Source: an uncultured Pseudomonadota bacterium
Lineage (GTDB): Bacteria; Myxococcota_A; UBA796; GCA-2862545
NCBI GenBank assembly: GCA_903861005.1
Contig: CAIOSP010000139.1
Span: forward strand, 1-37,913
Length of the DNA: 37,913 nt
Direction: 5' to 3'
Position 1 is the stretch's first letter; every line of letters starts with the position of its first letter. Below, in pieces: positions 14,650 through 22,244 of this stretch. Position numbers and translations under genes: made by a program. Under the pieces are notes generated by a model, which had not been told where the DNA came from, made no database searches, and was given only the letters and a program-made list of their open reading frames with translations.

Positions 14650-15992
14650 CGCCCCCCGCCCGTCGCGGCGGCCTGAACCGTCGCACCGTGCTCCGCGGCC
14701 TGCTCGGCGGCGCCGCGATCGGCATCGGCCTGCCCGCGCTCGAGACCTTCCTGCACCCCAACGGCGACGCCTGGGCCGACGGCGGCGCGCTCCCGACGCG
14801 CCTGGGCCTGTTCTACTGGGGCAACGGCAACGTGGCGTCCAGCTGGGTGCCCAGCCGGACCGGCCAGGGCTCGGCGTGGAGCCTGTCGCCCACCTTGTCG
14901 CCGCTGGAGCCGCACAAATCGCGCCTGACGGTGGTGTCCGGCCTGACGCTGCGCCTGCCCAACACGTCGCCCCACCACCCCGGCGCCTGCGGGATCCTGA
15001 CCGGCCGCAAGCTCGTCGACCCCTTGCTGGGCTTCTCCTACCCGTCGGCCACGTTCGACCAGGTCGCGGCCGACACGCTCGGCACCACAACCACCTTCCG
15101 CTCGCTGGAGTTCGGCGCGGTGGCCGAGGGCGGCTTGTCGTTCCGCAGCGCCGTGTCGCGCAACCCCGCCGAGGACTCGCCCCACGCCCTGTTCGCCCGG
15201 GTGTTCGGGAACGGCGCCGTGTCGACCGGCGGGCTGTGGGCCGCCAACCCCACGATTGCCCTGCGCCGCAGCGTGCTCGACGCGATCAGCGCCGACGCCA
15301 CCCGCCTGCGCGGGCGCGTCGGCCTGTCCGACCAGCGCCGGCTGGACGCGCACTTCACCGCCATCCGTGAGCTGGAGACCCGGCTGGCGCGCCTGGACGC
15401 CCCGCCCGTCACCACCGACATCTGCGCGGTCCCCGACGAGCCCGCGCGCGACTACCCGGACCTCAACGGTCGGCCCCAGATCCGCGAGAAGAACCTGGTG
15501 ATGTCCAAGATCCTGGCCCTCGCGCTCGCCTGCGATCAGACGCGGGTGTTCTCGAACTTCCTGACGTACCCGATCAGCGACGTCCTCTTCCCCAACGCCA
15601 GGTTGGGCCACCACCAGATGACCCACGACGAGCCCGCACCCCAGCCCGGCGTGGTCGACATCCAGAAGTTCATCATGAGCTGCTTCGGCGACATGCTGCA
15701 GGCGTTCGAGGACATCGAGGAGGGGGACGGCACCCTGCTCGACCACCTCGCGGTGCTCGCCACCAGCGACAACGGCGAGTCGCGCACCCACAGCTTTGAC
15801 GAGTGGCCGGTGCTGATCGCGGGCCCCGCGGGCGGGCGGCTGCTCAACGACGTGCACGTGCGCCGCACCCAGAGCGACAGCACCAGCCACGCCGTGCTGT
15901 CCTTGCTGCGCGCGGTGGGCGTGCAGCGCGCGGAGTGGGGCGAGGACGACAACCGGGTGGAGGACGGGGTCAGCGAGATCGAGGTGGTGTGA
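14646..15992 (+). CDS. DUF1552 protein, Tat-exported
   Basis: 448 aa from GTG 14646, overlapping the MopE-repeat gene. A twin-arginine signal is visible (NRRTVLRGLLGGAAIGIGLP), so it is exported folded. The body matches DUF1552: PTRLGLFYWGNGN near the start, SGLTLRLPNTSPHHPGACGI, TFDQVAADTLGTTT, SLEFGAVAEGG, and a C-terminal LAVLATSDNGESRTHSF. DUF1552 proteins of Myxococcota and Planctomycetes usually neighbour DUF1592/DUF1588 cytochrome-like proteins; that partner is absent and a MopE-type protein is present instead. The fold is related to DUF1501/sulfatase-like exported proteins as I remember, but no activity has been established. The His-rich segment GHHQMTHDEP could bind metal. Confidence 0.9.
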   Translation: MTPPARRGGLNRRTVLRGLLGGAAIGIGLPALETFLHPNGDAWADGGALPTRLGLFYWGNGNVASSWVPSRTGQGSAWSLSPTLSPLEPHKSRLTVVSGLTLRLPNTSPHHPGACGILTGRKLVDPLLGFSYPSATFDQVAADTLGTTTTFRSLEFGAVAEGGLSFRSAVSRNPAEDSPHALFARVFGNGAVSTGGLWAANPTIALRRSVLDAISADATRLRGRVGLSDQRRLDAHFTAIRELETRLARLDAPPVTTDICAVPDEPARDYPDLNGRPQIREKNLVMSKILALALACDQTRVFSNFLTYPISDVLFPNARLGHHQMTHDEPAPQPGVVDIQKFIMSCFGDMLQAFEDIEEGDGTLLDHLAVLATSDNGESRTHSFDEWPVLIAGPAGGRLLNDVHVRRTQSDSTSHAVLSLLRAVGVQRAEWGEDDNRVEDGVSEIEVV

Positions 15993-16395
15993 GGGTGTAG
16001 GCGGACCTTGCTCCGCCCAGCGGTTGGATCCTCGGCGCGCCGCGCGCAGGCCAAGACTGGAGCGCGATGGGCCTCCTGCACCGCGTCCTCGGCGGCCTCC
16101 AAGGCGTCCAAGCCGAAGCGACGGGCGAGCGTGGCCACCCCCGGCCCTTGGCGTGCCGGGGGTGCGGCAGATCAACAGGTCCTTTTCGCTCATGCGAGCC
16201 CCCCGAATTCGAAGGGCTCCATGCCGTTCACACCCTGGAGACGATCCGCCTCCCCCCTTCGGTTTGGTCACCCGCGGTGAAGCTTGGCCACACGAACGGC
16301 GGAGGCCACGTCGCGCGACGGCACGGGGTGCAGGACGTGTGCGCTGGCACCCACTTTGCACGACTATGTCGCGCAACACCAAAATTGGAGTCCCC
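15993..16395. other. Gene-poor spacer holding a sigma-factor fragment
   Basis: About 400 bases between the DUF1552 gene and the caspase-like lipoprotein gene. The middle holds the minus-strand ECF sigma remnant described separately. The right end (about 16290-16395) must hold the promoter of the lipoprotein gene and drops in G+C near 16355-16395. No other element was recognised. Confidence 0.4.
16060..16193 (-). pseudogene. ECF RNA polymerase sigma factor, N-terminal remnant with frameshift
   Basis: ATG at 16193 opens MSEKDLLICRTPG, with a G-rich stretch upstream. After about 20 codons the similarity moves to another frame, which reads VATLARRFGLDALEAAEDAV then QEA. That is the pattern of sigma-70 region 2.1-2.2 in ECF factors (ARRFG...LEAAEDAVQEA). 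Homology then stops near 16075, so regions 2.3 to 4 are missing. Neither frame continues as a plausible protein. I read it as the leftover 5' end of a deleted, frameshifted sigma gene. A sequencing error plus a rearrangement would look the same. Confidence 0.5.
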
Positions 16396-17619
16396 ATGTC
16401 ACGTCATTCAGCCGTCGCCCTGTGTGCACTCCTGGCCGCCTGCAAGCCCACCGACGACGGCAAGGTGGTGCCGGATCAGGCCGCCGCCGACGAGGTCGCT
16501 AAGGCGTTCACCGCCGACCTCGTCAGCCCCGACGAGTCCTTCCGGTTGGTGCGCTTAGGCACCGTCGACGAGGCCTCGACCGTCGAGGCCGCGGATCCGA
16601 TGGCGACCGAAGAGGCGCCCGCTGAGGAGGTGACGCCGGAGGAGCCGGGCTGGCTGTTCCTGGTGGACCTCGCCCCCGACACCTTCTTCGATCACCCAGT
16701 CAACTGGCTGATCGTGGGCGAGAGCGGTGACACGACCTCCACGCCCGCCAGCTGGTGGCCGCTGCTGGATGGCGTGACCCCGGACTCGCTCTTGGGAAGC
16801 ATCGTCGACCACGAGGACGACGTCGTCGACGCCCGTGTCTGGCTGCAGGCGCCCACCGGCATCGCCCCGGTGTTCACCATCCCGCGCTTGGATCTGGCCG
16901 AGAGCAACGCGTACATCGTCGTCCAGGGCCTGCTGCCGGGGCAGTCGCTCTACGACGACGCGAGCGCGACCGGAGAGGGTGGGCGTGACTTCTTCGAGGC
17001 CTACCAGGACGGGGTGTCGGAGACGATCTACCTGGCGGACGAGGAGGCTGCGACGCTGCTCGCTACGATCGACGCCGCCGCGGAGAGCCACAGCACGGTC
17101 ACTGTGGCGATCATCGCCCATGGCTCAGTGGATGGCATCGGCCTGGGCGGCGTCGGCGTGTCTGCCCAGCAGGTGGCGGCCACCTTCTCCGCGCACCCAA
17201 ACACTCGTTTCAACTTCCTGTTGGGCTCATGCCACGGGGGTTCGTTCGTCGACGATCTGGCGGGGCTGCCTAACGTGGACGCCGTGCTGACCGCGGTGGA
17301 CTCCACGCAGGGCGCCGTGCCCGACTGGGACGTGTACACCGATGGCCCAGCGGTGACGGACGTCAACGCGGAGGATGTCGGCTCGGAGTGGTTCAGCTCG
17401 ATCTACGCCGCGGCGTACAAGCTGAGCGCGACCAGCACGGCGTTCATTCCGGTGCGCGAGGCGGCGGACGCCAGCGGCGTGTCCCACAGCACGGCGCTGC
17501 TCTGCCTCGCATTTGACGGATCGCTCGGACAGGAGCCATCGCTAGACCTGGACCAGGATCTGGACTTCAGCCACTTCCTGGGTGGGCACAGCCCGCAGCG
17601 ACACTGCGCCGTGCCTTGA
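16396..17619 (+). CDS. Lipoprotein with putative clan-CD (caspase/legumain-like) peptidase domain
   Basis: 407 aa from ATG 16396, preferred because GGAG sits six bases upstream; an in-frame ATG lies at 16366. MSRHSAVALCALLAAC is a lipoprotein signal with Cys at residue 16. An acidic linker (about 60-80) leads into a domain with clan-CD topology marks: a hydrophobic strand ending in His-Gly (TVAIIAHGS, H242) and, 37 residues on, a second strand ending in the candidate nucleophile (FNFLLGSCHGGSF, C279). This order and spacing are those of the His/Cys dyad in caspase, legumain and gingipain relatives. The N-terminal 200 residues match nothing I know. Peptidase activity is inferred; it could be an inactive or non-peptidase relative. 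It is convergent with the nucleotidyltransferase gene, one base apart. Confidence 0.75.
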   Translation: MSRHSAVALCALLAACKPTDDGKVVPDQAAADEVAKAFTADLVSPDESFRLVRLGTVDEASTVEAADPMATEEAPAEEVTPEEPGWLFLVDLAPDTFFDHPVNWLIVGESGDTTSTPASWWPLLDGVTPDSLLGSIVDHEDDVVDARVWLQAPTGIAPVFTIPRLDLAESNAYIVVQGLLPGQSLYDDASATGEGGRDFFEAYQDGVSETIYLADEEAATLLATIDAAAESHSTVTVAIIAHGSVDGIGLGGVGVSAQQVAATFSAHPNTRFNFLLGSCHGGSFVDDLAGLPNVDAVLTAVDSTQGAVPDWDVYTDGPAVTDVNAEDVGSEWFSSIYAAAYKLSATSTAFIPVREAADASGVSHSTALLCLAFDGSLGQEPSLDLDQDLDFSHFLGGHSPQRHCAVP

Positions 17620-17620
17620 G

Positions 17621-18559
17621 CTACCCGCCGCCCGGAGCGGGGCACGCCGCCGCCCCGGCGGCGACGTCCGGCTCGGAGGCGTAGGCGCGCTCCAGCCGCT
17701 CGGGCGTGCCAATGTCGTCCCAGCCCACCTCGCCAAGCGGGACGACCCGCAGTCGGTCGGTGCAGCGCTCCAGCACGTCGTGGCTGAAATTGGCGGACGG
17801 CAGCGTCTCGTACACTGACTCAAGCGTGCCGGTATGGAAGGCGCCCTGCATGGCGTCGTGCCAGGTTGGCGCGTGCTCCGCGATCATGGCCGCGATCTCC
17901 ACCGCGTAGCCCACGAGGACCAGCGTGTTGCGTAGGGCTCCACGCGCGGCGAGCGCATGCCGTTCGTGCTTTGACGGCTTCTCGCGAAAGCTGGCGACGC
18001 GCGCCCAGCGCTCCCGCGGACGGGACTGTGGGACGATCCACCCGTAGCCATCGTCGACGCCCGCCGCGGGCGCGCCGAGCACAAGGACGTCGCTGTCGAG
18101 GACCCCAAGGGAGTCGATCGCGTCGTGCACGAGGGCGGCGAACGCGCGCTCCTGCGAGATGCTGTGGTCCGACGGCATCACGACCACGCGCGCGATCGGA
18201 TCCTGATCCAGGACATAGAGCAGGGGCAAGAGGATGCCGGGTGTGGTGTCTCGATTGGAGGGCTGCTCAACCCAGTGTACGCGAGGGTGGGAGAGCAGGC
18301 ACTCGTCCGCGAACACCCGGTGCGCGCGCGTGGTGACGACCACAATGCGCTCGTCCGGCACCAGCAAGCGTGCGCGGTCCAGCGTCTCATCCAGCAGCGT
18401 GCGACCCGCGCCGAAGTCGCAGTACTGCTTGGGGCGCGCGTAGCCATAGCGGGCACGCGCGACCTCTTCCAGACGGCGCCCCTCGCCACCTGCCATCACA
18501 CACACCCAGGTGTGCGCATCCACGTGTGGGTTCCCGGAAGACGGCGGTCTGACACGCAT
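17621..18559 (-). CDS. Mannose-1-phosphate guanylyltransferase-like sugar nucleotidyltransferase
   Basis: 312 aa. After a 15-residue lead it shows the nucleotide-binding loop VMAGGEGRRL, then ARPKQYCDFGAGRTLLDETL and VEQPSNRDTTPGILLPLL, which match GDP-mannose pyrophosphorylases (GG.G.RL...PKQ, NR.T.P). VVVMPSDHSI fits the conserved D of the active site. The family makes GDP-mannose from mannose-1-phosphate and GTP for glycan synthesis. It is shorter than bifunctional enzymes and lacks the phosphomannose isomerase domain. Two in-frame insert-like stretches around GLV (VDDGYGWIVP) follow the usual order. The start ATG 18559 has GGAGG eight bases upstream. It may supply precursors for the glycan operon upstream, though it lies in a separate transcription unit. 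Confidence 0.85.
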   Translation of the reverse strand: MRVRPPSSGNPHVDAHTWVCVMAGGEGRRLEEVARARYGYARPKQYCDFGAGRTLLDETLDRARLLVPDERIVVVTTRAHRVFADECLLSHPRVHWVEQPSNRDTTPGILLPLLYVLDQDPIARVVVMPSDHSISQERAFAALVHDAIDSLGVLDSDVLVLGAPAAGVDDGYGWIVPQSRPRERWARVASFREKPSKHERHALAARGALRNTLVLVGYAVEIAAMIAEHAPTWHDAMQGAFHTGTLESVYETLPSANFSHDVLERCTDRLRVVPLGEVGWDDIGTPERLERAYASEPDVAAGAAACPAPGGG

Positions 18560-18822
18560 TGGATTGTTCCTCCCTCATTTTGTGGAGTGCAAAAGGCGTG
18601 CCACACACTAATGACAGACGATGACACATTCGTTCTGGCCTGAAACACCTCTGGCGCGCCGGATCACGATCGTGAATCCTGGCGCAGAATCGTTGTATGG
18701 CGATCCTCGACCGCGCCGTTCGGCGCGCCACGAACAACAAGAGCGTGCCGGAGTGCCGCCACGGCGCTTGCCGCGGTCCTCACGTAGACTGTGCATACAA
18801 GTCCGGGAGCACGACCGCCGCC
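18560..18822. other. Intergenic region upstream of the nucleotidyltransferase gene
   Basis: About 260 bases between two minus-strand genes, with lower G+C than the flanks, consistent with the nucleotidyltransferase promoter and the end of the SDR transcript. It contains the 12-bp palindrome at 18664-18675 and two GGCGCGCC palindromes. No small gene with a ribosome-binding site was found. Confidence 0.4.
18664..18675. promoter_or_regulatory. Perfect 12-bp palindrome, possible operator
   Basis: TCACGATCGTGA is fully self-complementary and is flanked by GGA and ATCC, which extend the symmetry imperfectly. It lies about 105 bases upstream of the nucleotidyltransferase start. Operator function is inferred only. 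Confidence 0.28.
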
Positions 18823-19659
18823 TCATTCCCCAGGCGGGTGCTTTCCCTTCAAGGTGGCGTTGACCGCCGCTGGCCGGAACCGCGTCATGGCCAGGTGGAC
18901 CAGCCGCATCGCGTGCTTGCCGAGCAGCGCGCCCAGCTTGCCGTGGGCGGTAAACACGTACTCCAGGTCACGCCGCGCGATCGCCCGCAGCACAACCTTG
19001 GCGGCGTGGTCGGGGGTCCACAGCAGCACCGAAGGACGTGTGTCGGGCCGGTCAGGGTGGAACGTGCCGTCGTTGTCCACGCGGCTGATGTCGGTGGCCA
19101 CGAAGCCAGGATGCACCAGCGTGCAGCTCACGCCGGTGCCGTACAGCTCCTGTGCCAAGGTGAGGCCGAGCCCACGCACCGCAAACTTGGACGCCGTGTA
19201 GGCCGACGTGCCCGGCGCGCCCATCATCCCCGACACGCTCCCGACCAGCACCAGCCGGCCCTTCGTCTTCTGCAGCTCCGGGATCGCCTCGCGTGCGGCG
19301 TTGGCCAGTCCGAACACGTTCACGTCGAACTGGCGTCGCCAGTCCGCGTCGCTCAGCGCGGTGAAAGCCCCGGTGACGCCGACGCCTGCGTTCGCGACCG
19401 CGACATCCAGGCGACCGAATCGTTCGACAACGGAACGCACCGCCGCGCGGACGGCCGCCACGTCGCACACGTCGCAAGGCACCGCCAGCGCGCGACCGCC
19501 CTGCGCCTCGATGGTCGACACCACCTCGTCCAGCTTGGACACACGACGCCCGGACACCACGACGTCTGCCCCCTCGTGGGCGAATCGGAGCGCCAACGCG
19601 CGCCCGATCCCGCTCCCACCGCCGGTGATCCACACGACCGAGCGCTTGAAGTGATCCAA
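18823..19659 (-). CDS. Short-chain dehydrogenase/reductase
   Basis: 278 aa starting at TTG 19659, with a GGGGGG run just upstream. Classical SDR layout: cofactor loop TGGGSGIGRALA at the N-terminus, an acid after strand 2 replaced by the SGRR pattern that favours NADP(H), NAGVG, and the catalytic set Ser in GSVSG with YTASK (Tyr and Lys four apart). The C-terminal 60 residues (LEYVFTAHGKLGALLGKHA) resemble those of membrane-associated lipid-modifying SDRs. The substrate is unknown. It diverges from the quinone-oxidoreductase-like gene over a 65-base gap and may share its promoter region. Confidence 0.9.
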   Translation of the reverse strand: MDHFKRSVVWITGGGSGIGRALALRFAHEGADVVVSGRRVSKLDEVVSTIEAQGGRALAVPCDVCDVAAVRAAVRSVVERFGRLDVAVANAGVGVTGAFTALSDADWRRQFDVNVFGLANAAREAIPELQKTKGRLVLVGSVSGMMGAPGTSAYTASKFAVRGLGLTLAQELYGTGVSCTLVHPGFVATDISRVDNDGTFHPDRPDTRPSVLLWTPDHAAKVVLRAIARRDLEYVFTAHGKLGALLGKHAMRLVHLAMTRFRPAAVNATLKGKHPPGE

Positions 19660-19724
19660 TGTTCCCCCCTTGCCTACTGGCCCGCAGACTGCATGTGGCG
19701 TGCCGTAGACTCGGATTTTCCGCC

Positions 19725-20735
19725 ATGACCCTCCCTTCGACGATGCGCGCCGCCCGGATCCACCGCTATGGGCCGCCCGAGGTGCTGCAGATCGAGTCAG
19801 TGCCCATGCCGACGCTGGGTCCGGACGACGTGCTGGTGGAGGTGCACGCGGCGGCGATCAACGTCGTCGACTGCAAGATCCGCTCTGGCCGACAGGCGGG
19901 CGTGGTGCGCCTGTCGCTCCCGTGGACCCTCGGCCTGGATGTCTCCGGCGTGGTCGCGGCGATCGGGACTTCGGTGCGACGGTTCCAGGTGGGCGACGCC
20001 GTGTACGGATCGCCGCCCCACACGCGGCCCGGCACCTACGCTGAGTACGTCGCCGTGGCCGCGGACGTGCTGGCGCTCAAGCCCGCGCGCCTCTCCCACA
20101 TCGAGGCCGCGGGGGTGCCGCTGGTGGCGCTGACCGCCTGGGAGGCGCTGGAGGTGGGAGACGTCGCTGCGGGTCAGCAGGTGCTCATCGTGGCCGGCGC
20201 TGGCGGCGTCGGCACCATGGCCATCCAGCTCGCGAAGGTCCGCGGGGCGATCGTCACGACCGCGGCGCGCCCCTCACACGCGGCGCTCCTGCGTAGCCTC
20301 GGGGCGGACAAGGTGGTCGACTTCGAGCGCGAAGACCTGTGGGCGCAGGTGCACGATCTCGACTTCGCGCTGTGCAACGTGGGCCACGGCGACCGCGAGC
20401 GCGCGCTCCAGGCGGTGCGTCGTGGCGGAACGATCGTGTCGCTGGTGGCCGACATCCCGACCTACGCCGACCGATACGGTCCGACGCTCGGCGCGGTCGT
20501 CGCGGGCGCGCGCATCGGCGCGTTCTTGGTCCGCGCCCGCCTGACCGGACGCCGCGCGTTCCAGCTCACCCGCAGCGGCGGGGGTCGCATGCTCCGGCGG
20601 CTCGCCCCGTGGCTGGAGTCGGGCGTCGTACGACCCGTGATCGACGAGGTGTTTCCGTTCGAGCAGGTCGTCGCCGCGCACCGCGCATGCGAGGCCGGGG
20701 GCGCTTCAGGCAAGCTGATCCTCCAGGTGCGGTGA
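19725..20735 (+). CDS. Medium-chain (quinone oxidoreductase-like) NADPH dehydrogenase
   Basis: 336 aa from ATG 19725; MRAARI at 19743 is a possible later start. It belongs to the zinc-independent quinone oxidoreductase branch of the MDR superfamily. Visible marks: ARIHRYGPPEVLQIESVPMP, AAAINVVDCKIRSG, the GLDVSGVVAAIG loop, and the Rossmann motif AGAGGVGTMAIQLAK. Zinc-ligand Cys residues are absent. The C-terminus FPFEQVVAAHRACEAGGASG followed by KLIL is standard for the family. It reduces quinones or alpha,beta-unsaturated carbonyls with NADPH; the substrate cannot be read. Divergent from the SDR gene. Confidence 0.9.
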   Translation: MTLPSTMRAARIHRYGPPEVLQIESVPMPTLGPDDVLVEVHAAAINVVDCKIRSGRQAGVVRLSLPWTLGLDVSGVVAAIGTSVRRFQVGDAVYGSPPHTRPGTYAEYVAVAADVLALKPARLSHIEAAGVPLVALTAWEALEVGDVAAGQQVLIVAGAGGVGTMAIQLAKVRGAIVTTAARPSHAALLRSLGADKVVDFEREDLWAQVHDLDFALCNVGHGDRERALQAVRRGGTIVSLVADIPTYADRYGPTLGAVVAGARIGAFLVRARLTGRRAFQLTRSGGGRMLRRLAPWLESGVVRPVIDEVFPFEQVVAAHRACEAGGASGKLILQVR

Positions 20736-21042
20736 GCGGCGTCCCAGATTGCAGCCGCGCTGCATGCGCGGACCGGCGGGCGCCGGATCCGGGTCGCACT
20801 ATTCCAGGGCGCCCGTGCGCAAAGATCCCGGGCCGGATCGACGAACTCCTGGCCCGGGGACACGGGGGGGCGCCGGGCCCGCCGCGGGCGGCGCTCGCCC
20901 CGCCTGCGCGACGCCCCCTGGGAGCACGACGGGCCGAACGCCGCGCGGTTCATCCGCGACGCCAGCTCCAACACCTGCTGCGCGTCCTCGGGCGCCTCCT
21001 CGGAACACCGCTTGTATCGGGCCCGATGCTGCTCTTTTGGTG
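20736..21042. other. Gene-free spacer between the MDR gene and the exporter operon end
   Basis: About 307 very GC-rich bases between converging transcription units. A minus-strand stretch (about 20930-21000) reads EEAPEDAQQVLELASRMN, which looks protein-like but has no start, no ribosome-binding site and no recognised relative; it may be a gene remnant. A palindrome at 21016-21027 lies just past the adaptor stop. Confidence 0.35.
21016..21027. terminator. 12-bp perfect palindrome just downstream of exporter operon
   Basis: ATCGGGCCCGAT starts 16 bases past the adaptor stop (minus strand), preceded on that strand by an A-rich CCAAAAGAGC. It has no loop and no T-tract, so it is at best a weak terminator or a protein-binding site. 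Confidence 0.25.
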
Positions 21043-22242
21043 TCAGGGAACCTTCACGCGCGCCCCCTCCACCAGCGTGTCGCTCGGGTGCACCACCACC
21101 ACGTCGCCCGCGGCCAGGCCCGATCGGATCTCGACACGAACCCCGTCGCGCAGGCCCACGTCCACCATGCGCAGGGTCGCGCGCCCGTCCTCATCCACCC
21201 AGGTGGCGAAGCCCCCATCCCGGCGGAACACGGCGGCCTCGGGGATCACCAACACACCGTCCTGGCGCGCCACCTCCATCCGCACGTCGACGCGGAAGCC
21301 GTCGCCGAGGCGGGCCCTCGACGCATGGGGGGAGTCGAGCGACAGCACCACATCCACGCGCTGCTCCTCGACGCCCAACGCGGACACACGGGTGATGGCG
21401 GCCGGGTCGACCCGCACCACGTGCGCGATCAGCGCGTCGGGTCCGCCCCACCGCTCCAGCCGGGCTGGGGCGCCGGGTGCAATCCGGACCGCGTCGGCGG
21501 TGAGCACATCCACCACCACCTCCAGCTGGGCGGGGTCACCGATCTCCAAGACGGGCGTGCCAGCCTGCACCGGTCCACCCGACTCCTGAAACAGGCGAAG
21601 CACCACGCCGTTCACCGGCGACGACAGATCCATGCCCGATCCGTCGCTCGGCGCGCGCCTCAGCAGGGCCTGCGCCACCTCGGCCTCGTGCGCGGCGACC
21701 TCGACCGCAAAGCGCGCCGACGTCGCCTCCTCGCCGCGTACCCGCGCCAGGGCTTCGGCGCTCTCCAGGTCCCTGGGCGACACGCCGCCGCCTACCGCGA
21801 GCTGGCGCAAGCGGATGAGCTCGTGCTCGGCATCGGCGGCGGCCAGCTCCGCGGCGTGGGCCCTGGCCTCGGAGACCCTTCTGCCATCGAGAGCCCCGGA
21901 CAGGCGGGCCCTGATCTCGGCGCGGGTCCGGGCGTCGAGCAGCGGTGCGTCCATCGGGAGGAGCCGAGCGACCACCGTCCCGGGCAGGACGGCGTCGCCC
22001 ACCCGCAGCGCGGAGCGCGCCAGGTTTCCGGTCACCGGCGCGGACACGACGTAGCGGTCCAGGACCCGCGTCTTCCCGTCCTCCACCGCCTCCACCACCA
22101 CGTTGCCGCTGATCGCCGTCGACTCCTCCACCAGGACCGGCTCCGGCAGGAAGGCCCACACAAGGATCCCGGCGAGCGCCACCGCGCCGACGAGGATGCC
22201 GATGCGTCCCCACCGGATCGGGCTTCTCTTGGGGTTCGTCAT
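21043..22242 (-). CDS. Periplasmic adaptor (HlyD/MacA-like) of a tripartite exporter
   Basis: 399 aa. ATG 22242 is chosen because AAGGAG lies five bases upstream, overlapping the permease stop; a GTG two codons earlier is also possible. One N-terminal helix (IGILVGAVALAGILVWAFL) anchors the protein. A biotinyl-lipoyl half (RYVVSAPVTGNLARSALRVGD), a helical hairpin of about 100 residues rich in Ala, Glu and Arg, the second lipoyl half (LSSPVNGVVLRLFQESGG) and a C-terminal beta-barrel follow. These are the membrane-fusion-protein domains that bridge an inner-membrane transporter to an outer-membrane channel. It is the last gene of the ATPase-permease-adaptor operon. No TolC-like gene is present here, so it must use one encoded elsewhere. 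Confidence 0.88.
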   Translation of the reverse strand: MTNPKRSPIRWGRIGILVGAVALAGILVWAFLPEPVLVEESTAISGNVVVEAVEDGKTRVLDRYVVSAPVTGNLARSALRVGDAVLPGTVVARLLPMDAPLLDARTRAEIRARLSGALDGRRVSEARAHAAELAAADAEHELIRLRQLAVGGGVSPRDLESAEALARVRGEEATSARFAVEVAAHEAEVAQALLRRAPSDGSGMDLSSPVNGVVLRLFQESGGPVQAGTPVLEIGDPAQLEVVVDVLTADAVRIAPGAPARLERWGGPDALIAHVVRVDPAAITRVSALGVEEQRVDVVLSLDSPHASRARLGDGFRVDVRMEVARQDGVLVIPEAAVFRRDGGFATWVDEDGRATLRMVDVGLRDGVRVEIRSGLAAGDVVVVHPSDTLVEGARVKVP

Positions 22243-22244
22243 CT

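Noticed and set aside
12490-15090. An 866-codon minus-strand open frame over the MBL-like, MopE and DUF1552 genes.
   Set aside because: Composition of an antisense shadow; the three plus-strand genes have family motifs and coupled starts.
14541-16397. A 618-codon minus-strand open frame containing the MSEKDLL start.
   Set aside because: Only its first 20 codons relate to the sigma remnant; the rest is shadow of the DUF1552 gene.
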